Notes under the pieces: model-generated | What the model was told of the DNA's origin: nothing | The model's input: the letters and a program-made list of their open reading frames with translations, nothing else | The model's database searches: none | Made by a program: the position numbers and the translations under genes | NCBI GenBank assembly: GCA_902406105.1 | Contig: CABPCP010000055.1 | Span: 1-20,525, forward strand | DNA length: 20,525 nt | Source: an uncultured Mordavella sp. | GTDB lineage: Bacteria; Bacillota; Clostridia; Lachnospirales; Lachnospiraceae | Direction of reading: 5' to 3' | Shown here: piece after piece, positions 1 to 6,890 of the stretch | Position numbering within the stretch: the first letter of the stretch is position 1 | Layout: each line of letters starts with the position of its first letter

Positions 1-22
1 GGGGGATTTTTAAAAATCCCCC
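1..22. repeat. Perfect 11-bp-arm palindrome at the window edge
   Basis: GGGGGATTTTT is followed directly by its exact reverse complement, with no spacer. It probably belongs to the 3' end of an upstream gene outside the window, as a terminator stem or part of one. It is not followed by a clean T-run on the plus strand, and its left side may be cut off, so the role is uncertain. Confidence 0.5.
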
Positions 23-76
23 GGCCCTAATTAAAAATGCCCTGTCCCTTTTTGAAATTGTACACGAAAAAAAACA

Positions 77-105
77 TTGACGAATCTATAGGACAGAGGT
101 ATACT
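77..105 (+). promoter_or_regulatory. Sigma-A promoter for the aminotransferase gene
   Basis: TTGACG (77-82) and TATACT (100-105) are separated by 17 bases, close to consensus. Transcription would start near 111-113, leaving a leader of roughly 80 bases before the start codon at 195. Confidence 0.7.
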
Positions 106-121
106 AAACCCATCAAAGGCA

Positions 122-155
122 AGGGTGCCGCATCGAAAGATGCGACACCCTTTTT
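122..155 (+). terminator. Terminator-shaped hairpin in the aminotransferase leader
   Basis: GGGTG-C-CGCATC and GATGCG-A-CACCC pair across a GAAA loop (stem 123-150, one C/A mismatch) and are followed by TTTTT (151-155). This is a canonical intrinsic terminator shape. It begins only about 10 bases after the predicted transcription start and lies upstream of the gene at 195. It could end an upstream transcript, or act as an attenuator or a protective 5' hairpin. Confidence 0.7.
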
Positions 156-194
156 CAATGTCTATAAACAGCGAGGAAAGCGAGGAGATTTGCA

Positions 195-1436
195 ATGAGA
201 TTGAAAGACACAAACCTAACGGCGGCAGAATTGAAAGACATTGTACGCAAGTACATGGTAGAGACCTATGAGAGATACGATTTCATCGCAGAGAGAGCAG
301 AGGGCATGTATCTATATGATGAAGAGGGAAATGCTTATCTGGATTTTTACGGCGGCGTGGCGGTAAATAGTCCCGGCAACCGAAACCCAAGAGTGGTCCA
401 GGCGGCAAAAGACCAGATGGACGATATCATGCATACCTTTAACTATCCTTATACAGTGCCTCAGGCCCTGCTTGCCAAGAAGGTCTGTGATACCATCGGA
501 ATGGATAAGATCTTTTATCAGAATTCAGGAACAGAGGCCAACGAATGTATGATCAAAATGGCGAGAAAATATGGCATCGATCACTATGGCCCTGAAAAAT
601 ATCATATCATTACCGCGGAAAAAGGATTCCATGGACGGACCATGGGGGCGGTAGCGGCAACAGGACAGCCAGACAGTGCGATCCAGCAGGGCTTTGGGCC
701 GATGGTCCCCGGCTTTTCTTACGCAAGATTTAACGACTTAGAGGATTTTGCTTCAAAAGTGACGGAACATACCATTGCGATCATGATCGAACCAGTACAG
801 GGCGAGGGAGGAGTCTATCCGGCGACTCAGGAATTCATGGAAGGGCTGCGGAAACTGTGTGATGAGAAAGGGCTTCTGCTGCTGCTCGATGAAGTACAGA
901 CCGGATGGGGGCGGACCGGAACTCCGATGGCTTATATGGGATATCATGTAAAACCAGACGCGGTGTCTATGGCGAAGGCCCTTGGCGGAGGTATGCCCAT
1001 CGGCGCCTGCTGCGCCACAGAAGAAGTGGCGGCATCCTTTACCATGGGAACCCACGGCTCTACTTACGGAGGCCACGCAGTGGCTTGCGCGGCGGCTCTG
1101 GCATCGGTTACAGAGATCCTGGATAAAGACTTGAGCGGAAACGCAAGAAAAGTCGGCCGGTATCTCCGCCAGGAACTGGCCAAACTTCCGCATGTAAAGG
1201 AAGTCAGGGGAAAAGGTCTTCTTGTGGGCTGCGAGTATGATCTTCCGATCGCGGTAGAGGTAAAACACGGAACATTGGAACGAAAGGCGCTGATCACCGC
1301 CATTGGAGACAGGGTAAATCGGATGATCCCGCCGCTGATCGTAACAAAAGACGAGGTGGATCAGTTGATCTCAATTATGAAGGAGGCAATCTTAGAGGCG
1401 GCAGAAAAATACCAGGATATGCGGCTTGCGGGTTAA
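195..1436 (+). CDS. Class III PLP aminotransferase, acetylornithine-aminotransferase-like
   Basis: Transfers an amino group between an omega-amino donor and a 2-oxo acid using pyridoxal phosphate in the cytosol. The 413-residue length fits the ArgD/ornithine aminotransferase group. Visible motifs are SGTEAN (111-116, phosphate contact), FHGRTMG (145-151), EPVQGEGG (199-206), DEVQTGWGRTG (232-242, the PLP-nitrogen aspartate) and the Schiff-base lysine K261 in SMAKALGGG. The ATG at 195 follows GAGGAG at 182-187 with 7-base spacing. No arginine or lysine biosynthesis gene lies nearby, so the real substrate (acetylornithine, succinyl-diaminopimelate, GABA or another) cannot be fixed. The gene stands alone between its own promoter and a terminator. 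The family is clear; specificity is inference. Confidence 0.9.
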   Translation: MRLKDTNLTAAELKDIVRKYMVETYERYDFIAERAEGMYLYDEEGNAYLDFYGGVAVNSPGNRNPRVVQAAKDQMDDIMHTFNYPYTVPQALLAKKVCDTIGMDKIFYQNSGTEANECMIKMARKYGIDHYGPEKYHIITAEKGFHGRTMGAVAATGQPDSAIQQGFGPMVPGFSYARFNDLEDFASKVTEHTIAIMIEPVQGEGGVYPATQEFMEGLRKLCDEKGLLLLLDEVQTGWGRTGTPMAYMGYHVKPDAVSMAKALGGGMPIGACCATEEVAASFTMGTHGSTYGGHAVACAAALASVTEILDKDLSGNARKVGRYLRQELAKLPHVKEVRGKGLLVGCEYDLPIAVEVKHGTLERKALITAIGDRVNRMIPPLIVTKDEVDQLISIMKEAILEAAEKYQDMRLAG

Positions 1437-1450
1437 CATGCAAAGAGAGA

Positions 1451-1473
1451 GGGCGGTGCGTCACCGCCCTTTT
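1451..1473 (+). terminator. Intrinsic terminator after the aminotransferase, shared with the maf 3' end
   Basis: GGGCGGTG and CACCGCCC form a perfect 8-bp stem with a CGT loop, followed by TTTT. The stop codon of the convergent maf gene (1472-1474) sits in the T-run, so the hairpin may also end maf transcription, though the minus-strand T-tract is less pure. Confidence 0.8.
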
Positions 1474-2050
1474 AAAATTCCCTTAATTCCTGATAGAGTC
1501 GGCCAATAGGAAGGCCGACCACGTTATTGTATTCCCCCCGGATCTCTTTGACATGGATGGCAAATGGTCCTTGGATTCCATAGGCGCCGGCTTTGTCCAG
1601 GGAATCTCCGGTACGGATGTAATCCAGCAGATCTTCCCGGTGAATAGGGTACAGAGTGACTTCCGTTTTTTCAAAGAAGGACCGGACTTTTGGAAGAGTG
1701 TCCGGATGGTCTGCGTCCCTGCGGATCAAAGTGACGCCGGTATAGACCTGATGGGTCCTGCCGGAAAGCAGAGAAAGCATGTCTAACGCTTCTCTTTCAT
1801 CGGCGGGTTTCCCTAAGATCTCACCGCGGTAGACCACCATCGTATCCGCGCCGATGACGGTACAGACCTCCGGAGAGAGACGGTGATAGACATCGAAGGC
1901 TTTCTGAGACGAAAGTTCCATGACAATATGGGACGGCCGGGTCTTGGTGACAGTTTCCTCTACAAGGGAAGGGACTACCTGGAAGGAAAGTCCGGCTTGG
2001 GTAAGAAGTTCCTTTCTGCGGGGAGAGGCAGAAGCCAGAATATAATCCAT
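1472..2050 (-). CDS. maf: Maf-family nucleoside triphosphate pyrophosphatase
   Basis: House-cleaning enzyme that hydrolyses non-canonical or excess NTPs (dTTP/UTP in the YhdE-type branch) to the monophosphate and pyrophosphate; overexpression blocks septation in some bacteria. The 192 residues carry the family signatures: SASPRR near the N-terminus (7-12), GADTMV (67-72) with the presumed catalytic Asp69, SGRTHQVYTGV (96-106), GDSLDKAGAYGIQG (148-161) and YNNVVGLPI near the end. The start ATG is preceded on the minus strand by AAAGGA. It is transcribed away from cysK from an extended -10 promoter. In many Firmicutes maf lies near radC and mreB; here it does not. Family assignment is secure; nucleotide preference is not determined. 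Confidence 0.94.
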   Translation of the reverse strand: MDYILASASPRRKELLTQAGLSFQVVPSLVEETVTKTRPSHIVMELSSQKAFDVYHRLSPEVCTVIGADTMVVYRGEILGKPADEREALDMLSLLSGRTHQVYTGVTLIRRDADHPDTLPKVRSFFEKTEVTLYPIHREDLLDYIRTGDSLDKAGAYGIQGPFAIHVKEIRGEYNNVVGLPIGRLYQELREF

Positions 2051-2081
2051 TTCTTTTGAATCCTTTCTTAATTTGTAGTTT

Positions 2082-2090
2082 ATTATAGCA
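2082..2090 (-). promoter_or_regulatory. Extended -10 promoter for maf
   Basis: On the minus strand this reads TGCTATAAT, a perfect extended -10 element. No good -35 is present, as is common for extended -10 promoters. It faces away from the cysK promoter 8 bases further on. Confidence 0.6.
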
Positions 2091-2097
2091 TAAATTG

Positions 2098-2106
2098 TGA
2101 TACAAT
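2098..2106 (+). promoter_or_regulatory. Extended -10 promoter for cysK
   Basis: TGATACAAT matches the extended -10 pattern TGnTAnAAT. The -35 region around 2078-2083 is weak. The leader would be about 90 bases. It contains a small CACTTT-AA-AAAGTG hairpin (2165-2178) but no riboswitch or T-box pattern that I recognise. Confidence 0.5.
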
Positions 2107-2202
2107 GGGAAAAGAAACCATAGGGGCAAAACGCCTTTTGGCTTCATATATAAATTACGAAGATCACTTTAAAAAGTGGATAAGATGAAGGAGTGCAGAG
2201 AT

Positions 2203-3129
2203 ATGATTTATGACAATGTACTGGACGCGGTTGGGAATACTCCGCTGATCCGGCTAAATCAAATGACAGGACCGGAAGACGCGGAAATTTTAGTAAAGTT
2301 CGAGGCGGTCAATATCGGAGGCTCTATTAAGACCAGGACAGCCAAGAATATGATCGAGGCGGCGGAAGAAGAAGGATTGATCCATCCAGGGACGGTGATC
2401 GTGGAGCCGACCAGCGGCAATCAGGGCATTGGCCTTGCTTTGATCGGGGCGGTGAAGGGATACCAGACGAAGATCATCATGCCGGACTCCGTCAGTGAGG
2501 AACGGAGGAAACTAGTACAGGGATATGGGGCAGAAGTGATCTTGGTCCATGACGATGGGAATATTGGGGAATGTATTGCAAGATGTATGGAAATAGCTTC
2601 TGAAATGGCAAAGGAAGATAGGAACGTATTTGTCCCGCAGCAGTTCGCCAACCCGGCCAACAGCGCGGCGCATAGAGACCAAACCGGAAGGGAGATCCTA
2701 AAGCAGGCAGGAAAGCCGATCCATGGCTTCTGTTCTGGAATCGGAACCGGAGGAACGATCACAGGAATCGGGGAAACGCTGAAGGCGGCAAATCCAGAGA
2801 TTGAGATCTGGGCTTTGGAGCCGGATCAGGCCGCGATCCTGTCTGGAGGAAAGGTGGGTACTCATCTGCAGATGGGAATTGGAGACGGTGTGATCCCGGA
2901 GATCCTAAACCAGGAGATCTACGACCATGTGATCACAGTAACCGATGAAGAGGCGCTGGAGACAGCCCGTGAGCTGGCCCGGAAAGAAGGACTGATGTGC
3001 GGTATTTCAAGCGGGACGAATGTGGCCGGCGCAAGGAAACTGGCTCGGAAGCTGGGACCTGGCAAAACGGTTGTAACAGTGCTGGCAGATACTGCGGAGC
3101 GGTATTTTTCCACGCCGCTTTTTGACTGA
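2203..3129 (+). CDS. cysK: Cysteine synthase (O-acetylserine sulfhydrylase family)
   Basis: PLP enzyme making L-cysteine from O-acetylserine and sulfide. The ATG at 2203 is preferred over the in-frame GTG at 2176 and ATG at 2185: AAGGAG at 2188-2193 sits 9 bases upstream, and the resulting N-terminus (MIYDNVLDAVGNTPLIRLN) is typical of the family. The protein is 308 residues, normal length. The PLP lysine is K43 in GGSIKTR. The substrate loop reads PTSGNQGIG (69-77), where most family members have TSGNTG. The phosphate loop is GTGGT (181-185), and the C-terminus ends TAERYFSTPLFD. It heads a long plus-strand run with 45 bases to the next gene and no terminator. Cystathionine beta-synthase-like activity cannot be excluded, but no CBS domain is present. 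Confidence 0.9.
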   Translation: MIYDNVLDAVGNTPLIRLNQMTGPEDAEILVKFEAVNIGGSIKTRTAKNMIEAAEEEGLIHPGTVIVEPTSGNQGIGLALIGAVKGYQTKIIMPDSVSEERRKLVQGYGAEVILVHDDGNIGECIARCMEIASEMAKEDRNVFVPQQFANPANSAAHRDQTGREILKQAGKPIHGFCSGIGTGGTITGIGETLKAANPEIEIWALEPDQAAILSGGKVGTHLQMGIGDGVIPEILNQEIYDHVITVTDEEALETARELARKEGLMCGISSGTNVAGARKLARKLGPGKTVVTVLADTAERYFSTPLFD

Positions 3130-3174
3130 CAGAAACCGGTTCTAAGTGAATGAGGGAAGGGGGAAGCAGGAAGG

Positions 3175-3876
3175 ATGGAAAAGCTGTCGGAAGAAGAACT
3201 GAAAAGTTGTTTGGAACAGCGTGAAAAAGGAGAATTGCTGGATCTGCGGGAACGGGAGCTGGAACCTATGGATCTGACCGGATGGGATCTTCGGTCTGTG
3301 GATTTTTCTCTCAGCTCGTTTCAGAATGTGATCTTAAATGAGGCGGATTTTACCGGGAGCAGCGTGGAGAACGCTTTATTTGACGGATGTCCTATGAAGG
3401 AGGCCTGCTTCCAGAATGTGAATATGAAGACAGCCTCTTTTCGATACTGTGATATGAGAAAGTGCAATATCAAGGGCGCCGATCTTTTTGGAGCGGTATT
3501 GGAGTACGCGGATCTAACCGGAATCATTTCCGATGAGGAGACAAAGTGGTTTCGTCTTCACTGCCCGGAGAAGGGCGCGTTCCTGGGATATAAGAAATGT
3601 TTCAACAACCGGTTGGTACAGCTCCTGATCCCGGCGGACGCAAAGAGAACGTCAGCAACGCTGCCATCCTGCCGATGCAGCAAGGCAAAGGTGCTGACGA
3701 TCAAAAGTTTTGACTTTAAAGAAGAATATGACGAGGCCTGGTCTTTGGTGGATGAGAATTTTATCTACCGGAAGGGAGAGTGGGTCGAGGTAAAAGATTT
3801 TAATGAGGACAGATGGCAGGATTCTACCACCGGGATCCATTTCTGGCTGACAAGAGAAGAGGCGGAGGCATATTAG
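3175..3876 (+). CDS. Pentapeptide-repeat protein with a conserved C-terminal domain (DUF5758-like)
   Basis: A 233-residue soluble protein of unknown function. Residues about 33-117 form an A(D/N)LXX-type pentapeptide-repeat right-handed beta-helix: DLTGWDLRSVDF, EADFTGSSVENALF and GADLFGAVLEYADL are recognisable turns. The remaining ~115 residues begin with a HCPEKGAFLGYKK segment and resemble the domain I know as DUF5758, often found after pentapeptide repeats. A GGGGGAAGCAGGAAGG purine stretch provides the ribosome binding site. Only 2 bases separate its stop from the next start, so it is probably co-translated with the ATPase. Pentapeptide proteins such as Qnr mimic DNA and protect gyrase, but nothing here specifically supports that role. 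Confidence 0.8.
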   Translation: MEKLSEEELKSCLEQREKGELLDLRERELEPMDLTGWDLRSVDFSLSSFQNVILNEADFTGSSVENALFDGCPMKEACFQNVNMKTASFRYCDMRKCNIKGADLFGAVLEYADLTGIISDEETKWFRLHCPEKGAFLGYKKCFNNRLVQLLIPADAKRTSATLPSCRCSKAKVLTIKSFDFKEEYDEAWSLVDENFIYRKGEWVEVKDFNEDRWQDSTTGIHFWLTREEAEAY

Positions 3877-3878
3877 TG

Positions 3879-5582
3879 ATGAAAACAGGGGAAGAACTTA
3901 GAAAATTATTATATAGTATAGATCGGAAAGGATATCCGGCTTATAAAGGGACCAAAGGCAGCTATCGGTTTGGAAAATATGCGCTGGTCATCGACCATGT
4001 ACAGGGAGATCCTTTCGCGGCGCCTTCCCGGCTGCATGTGGAAGTGGCAGGGAAAACCGCTGGATTCCCGGAGCGTCTTTATGATACGAGAACGAAAAGA
4101 ATAGCTCTGCAGGATCATTTGATCCGGGGCTTCGCGAAGCAGATCGAGAAATATTCCTTTCAGGCAAAGGGGTCAGGGAAAAGCGGACTTTTGTCAGTGA
4201 CCCGCTGCGGACAGGAAGTCTTGGAGAGAAGCGCCTGCGCTATAGACGCAAAAAGCGGAGATGTGACAATGAGGTTTGAAGTGGGCTTTCCGGCCAACGG
4301 AAGGACGATCAACGCGGGAGAACTGGTCCGCATTTTGTTCGATTTCCTCCCGAAATGTGTAGATGGGGCGCTGCTCTACCGGAATCTGGATCAGAAGAAG
4401 GCGGAGCAGGTGATGGAGCTTGCGGTCGATCAAGAGTCTATCCGTGAGCAGCTGGCGATGCTTGATCTGGTGGCTTTTGTGGCGGATGGAGCGATCCTGC
4501 CCAGAGAGTCCGGAGTGTCCCAGCGGCCTATGAAGCAGGCAGTGCCTTTTGCGGCGCCGGCCTCTTTGAAGGTGGAATTGGAACTGCCCTATAAAGGGAA
4601 GATCTCAGGAATGGGCGTGAGAGAAGGAATCACCTTGATCGTCGGCGGCGGCTATCATGGAAAATCCACGCTTCTGAAAGCGTTAGAGATGGGAGTTTAC
4701 CCTCATATCGCCGGAGACGGCAGAGAATATGTGGTCACAGATCCGGCGGCGGTGAAGATCCGCGCGGAGGATGGGAGAAGCATTAAACATACAGACATTT
4801 CTATGTTTATCAACGATCTTCCAAACGGCCGGGATACAACGGCCTTCTCAACTGAGGACGCCAGCGGAAGCACTTCCCAGGCGGCTAATGTGGCAGAGGC
4901 TATGGAGGCGGGAGCTTCCGCGTTTTTGATCGATGAAGATACCAGCGCTACGAATTTCATGGTGCGGGATGAACTGATGCAGAGAGTGATCCATCGGGAT
5001 ATGGAGCCGATCACGCCGTTTATCGAGCGGATGAGGGAATTATATCAGGAGTACGGGATTTCCACCATATTGGTTGCGGGGAGCTCCGGAGCGTATTTCC
5101 AGCCTTCTGATACGATCATCCAGATGGATCGGTATATTCCCAAGGAAATCACGGAGACGGCCAAGGAAGCGGCCAAAGAATATCCGGAACTGGAACTGCC
5201 GGAAAGACAAGGCTCTCTTCCCGGTTATGACCGCTGCCCCAGGAAGAATCCGGGAATCCTCCATAAAGGCCGGATCAAAGTAAAGACCCTGGGACGCGAC
5301 GGATTCCAGTTGAATCACGAGACGGTGGACCTTAGATATGTAGAACAGCTTGCGGATCCAGAACAGCTCACCTGCCTGGGACAGATCCTGCGGCACGCGG
5401 AAGAGCATGTGTTAGATGGAAAGAAGACGATACAAGAGATTGTGGAAGAAATTACGGAACAGATTGTGAAACGGGGTTTTGGAGCCGTCTGTGAGGGCGG
5501 GACGATCCCCGGGAATCTGGCGCTTCCCAGGAAGCAGGAGATATACGCGGCCTTTGACCGTTACCGCGGGCTGAGGCTGTAG
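3879..5582 (+). CDS. Predicted ABC-class P-loop ATPase of unknown function
   Basis: Large cytosolic ATPase matching the uncharacterised family known as predicted ATPase of the ABC class (PF09818-like). The 567 residues contain Walker A in GGGYHGKST (256-264), a signature-like segment SGSTSQAA (329-336), Walker B AFLIDED (348-354) followed by TSATNFM, and a GSSGAYF loop (401-407). The first ~230 residues form a family-specific N-terminal region, and there are no membrane segments, so it is not a transporter subunit by itself. The frame is open from 3813, but ATG 3879 is chosen because GGAGG (3864-3868) lies 10 bases upstream and the overlap with the previous gene disappears. It sits between a pentapeptide-repeat gene and trmO. 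The biological role is unknown. Confidence 0.88.
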   Translation: MKTGEELRKLLYSIDRKGYPAYKGTKGSYRFGKYALVIDHVQGDPFAAPSRLHVEVAGKTAGFPERLYDTRTKRIALQDHLIRGFAKQIEKYSFQAKGSGKSGLLSVTRCGQEVLERSACAIDAKSGDVTMRFEVGFPANGRTINAGELVRILFDFLPKCVDGALLYRNLDQKKAEQVMELAVDQESIREQLAMLDLVAFVADGAILPRESGVSQRPMKQAVPFAAPASLKVELELPYKGKISGMGVREGITLIVGGGYHGKSTLLKALEMGVYPHIAGDGREYVVTDPAAVKIRAEDGRSIKHTDISMFINDLPNGRDTTAFSTEDASGSTSQAANVAEAMEAGASAFLIDEDTSATNFMVRDELMQRVIHRDMEPITPFIERMRELYQEYGISTILVAGSSGAYFQPSDTIIQMDRYIPKEITETAKEAAKEYPELELPERQGSLPGYDRCPRKNPGILHKGRIKVKTLGRDGFQLNHETVDLRYVEQLADPEQLTCLGQILRHAEEHVLDGKKTIQEIVEEITEQIVKRGFGAVCEGGTIPGNLALPRKQEIYAAFDRYRGLRL

Positions 5583-5591
5583 AGGTGCGGC

Positions 5592-6326
5592 ATGGAAGGA
5601 ACATTAAGATTGACTCCGGTGGGGCATATCCAATCGGAGTTCCCGGCAAAATTCGGAATCCCCAGACAGAGCGGACTGGCGAAGACCAAAGCCAGGATCG
5701 TGCTGGAAGGGGAGTGCGGGAATCCAGACGTGGTGCGGGGGCTGGAAGGATATTCCCATATCTGGCTGCTGTGGGGATTCTCTGAGACAGAAGGCGCCGG
5801 CTGGAACCCTACCGTGCGGCCGCCTAAACTGGGAGGAAATGTGCGGATGGGCGTATTTGCCACACGCTCGCCCTTTCGGCCCAATCCAGTGGGATTGTCC
5901 TGTGTCCGGCTGGAATCTGTCAAATTCCTGGAAAAAGGGATTCCGGTATTGGAAGTTGAGGGAGCGGATTTGATGGACGGAACGCCTGTCTATGACATTA
6001 AGCCTTACCTTCCCTATGTGGACTGCCATCCGGAAGCTTTGGAGGGGTTTACGGCCCAAGTCAAAGAAAAGCGGTTAGTGATAGAGATCCCAGAGGAGAT
6101 TCGGCTTCAGCTTCGGGAACAGCTCTCAGAAGCGCAGGAAGAAGCTCTGCGGCAGATCTTGGCGCTGGATCCAAGACCGGGATATCAGGACGACCCGGAA
6201 CGGATCTATGGGTTTGCGTATGCCGGGATGGAGATCCGGTTCCAGGTGGCAGAAGACGTGCTTACCATCTGTCAGGTATATCCTTCCGGGAAGAAGCAAA
6301 AAGACGGCGGAGAGGAAAGAAGATAA
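5592..6326 (+). CDS. trmO: tRNA (t6A37) N6-methyltransferase TrmO (TsaA family)
   Basis: SAM-dependent enzyme that methylates N6-threonylcarbamoyladenosine at position 37 of tRNA-Thr to give m6t6A, tuning codon reading. It is 244 residues, about the length of E. coli TrmO (formerly TsaA/YaeB). Hallmarks are PVGHIQSEF at the N-terminus, ATRSPFRPNPVGLS (90-103) and DGTPVYDIKPYLPYVD (129-144), with a C-terminal extension that usually closes the active site. GAGGTG precedes ATG 5592. It starts 9 bases after the ATPase gene, and the GNAT gene follows by 10 bases, indicating one transcript. With mnmA at the window end this is one of two tRNA-modification genes here. The family call is secure; activity is inferred. 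Confidence 0.93.
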   Translation: MEGTLRLTPVGHIQSEFPAKFGIPRQSGLAKTKARIVLEGECGNPDVVRGLEGYSHIWLLWGFSETEGAGWNPTVRPPKLGGNVRMGVFATRSPFRPNPVGLSCVRLESVKFLEKGIPVLEVEGADLMDGTPVYDIKPYLPYVDCHPEALEGFTAQVKEKRLVIEIPEEIRLQLREQLSEAQEEALRQILALDPRPGYQDDPERIYGFAYAGMEIRFQVAEDVLTICQVYPSGKKQKDGGEERR

Positions 6327-6336
6327 AGGAGAAGAC

Positions 6337-6852
6337 ATGGAATTTATCAAAGCAAAGATGGAACATATTGACCGTATGTGCGAGATCATGGAGGAAGCCA
6401 AGGAACAGCTTCGGAATCTGGGGCTGGATCAGTGGCAAAAGGGATACCCTTCCAGAGAAGTCTGGATCCAGGACGCAGAAGAAGGCTGTACCTACCTGGC
6501 GGTGGAAGAAGGAAAGATCCTGGGGATCTTTGCGTTCCAGGACACTCCGGATCCTTCCTACCGCGTGATCGACGGAGCGTGGCTGACGGATACGCCTTAT
6601 GCTTCCATGCACCGGGTATGTGTGGCGGATGAAAGCAAGGGAAAAGGAGTTGCCGGGCAGATGTTTGCCTACGGATTTGAACTGGCAAAGAAAGCGGGGT
6701 TTGATTCGGTCAGGATCGATACCCATCCGGGAAATCTGCCTATGCAAAGAGCTCTTGCCAAGGCGGGATTTGAGCTATGCGGAAAGATTCATCTGGCAGG
6801 CGGCTGCGAAGATGGAGATCTGAGGCTGGCCTACGAGAAACGCATTTCTTAA
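6337..6852 (+). CDS. GNAT-family N-acetyltransferase
   Basis: Acetyl-CoA-dependent acyltransferase of 171 residues. Motif A is MHRVCVADESKGKGVAGQM (91-109), containing the acetyl-CoA pyrophosphate loop pattern (Q/R)xxGxG/A as KGKGVA. It is followed by the DTHPGNLPMQRALAKAGF block (128-145), typical of single-domain GNATs such as RimI-like or small-molecule acetylases. The start at ATG 6337 is supported by AAAGGAG at 6325-6331; the open frame continues upstream into trmO, but those codons lack a ribosome binding site. The substrate cannot be told from sequence. It is tightly spaced after trmO (10 bases). Confidence 0.88.
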   Translation: MEFIKAKMEHIDRMCEIMEEAKEQLRNLGLDQWQKGYPSREVWIQDAEEGCTYLAVEEGKILGIFAFQDTPDPSYRVIDGAWLTDTPYASMHRVCVADESKGKGVAGQMFAYGFELAKKAGFDSVRIDTHPGNLPMQRALAKAGFELCGKIHLAGGCEDGDLRLAYEKRIS

Positions 6853-6890
6853 AAAGTTTCGATAAAGAGAGTTTTGTCAAGGAGGTTTCT

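Noticed and set aside
158..295. Possible short upstream ORF (ATG 158) overlapping the aminotransferase start
   Set aside because: No ribosome binding site at the right distance, and the peptide continues out of frame into the real gene; it does not look like a leader peptide.
2165..2178. CACTTT/AAAGTG hairpin in the cysK leader as a regulatory element
   Set aside because: A weak six-base A/T-rich stem with no conserved motif; no T-box, S-box or other riboswitch features around it.
3813..3878. Upstream in-frame extension of the ABC-class ATPase
   Set aside because: It would overlap the pentapeptide gene by 64 bases; GGAGG with good spacing points to ATG 3879.
6777..6890. Upstream in-frame extension of the BMP-fusion protein
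   Set aside because: It overlaps the GNAT gene, is Arg-rich shadow sequence, and AAGGAGG clearly marks ATG 6891.
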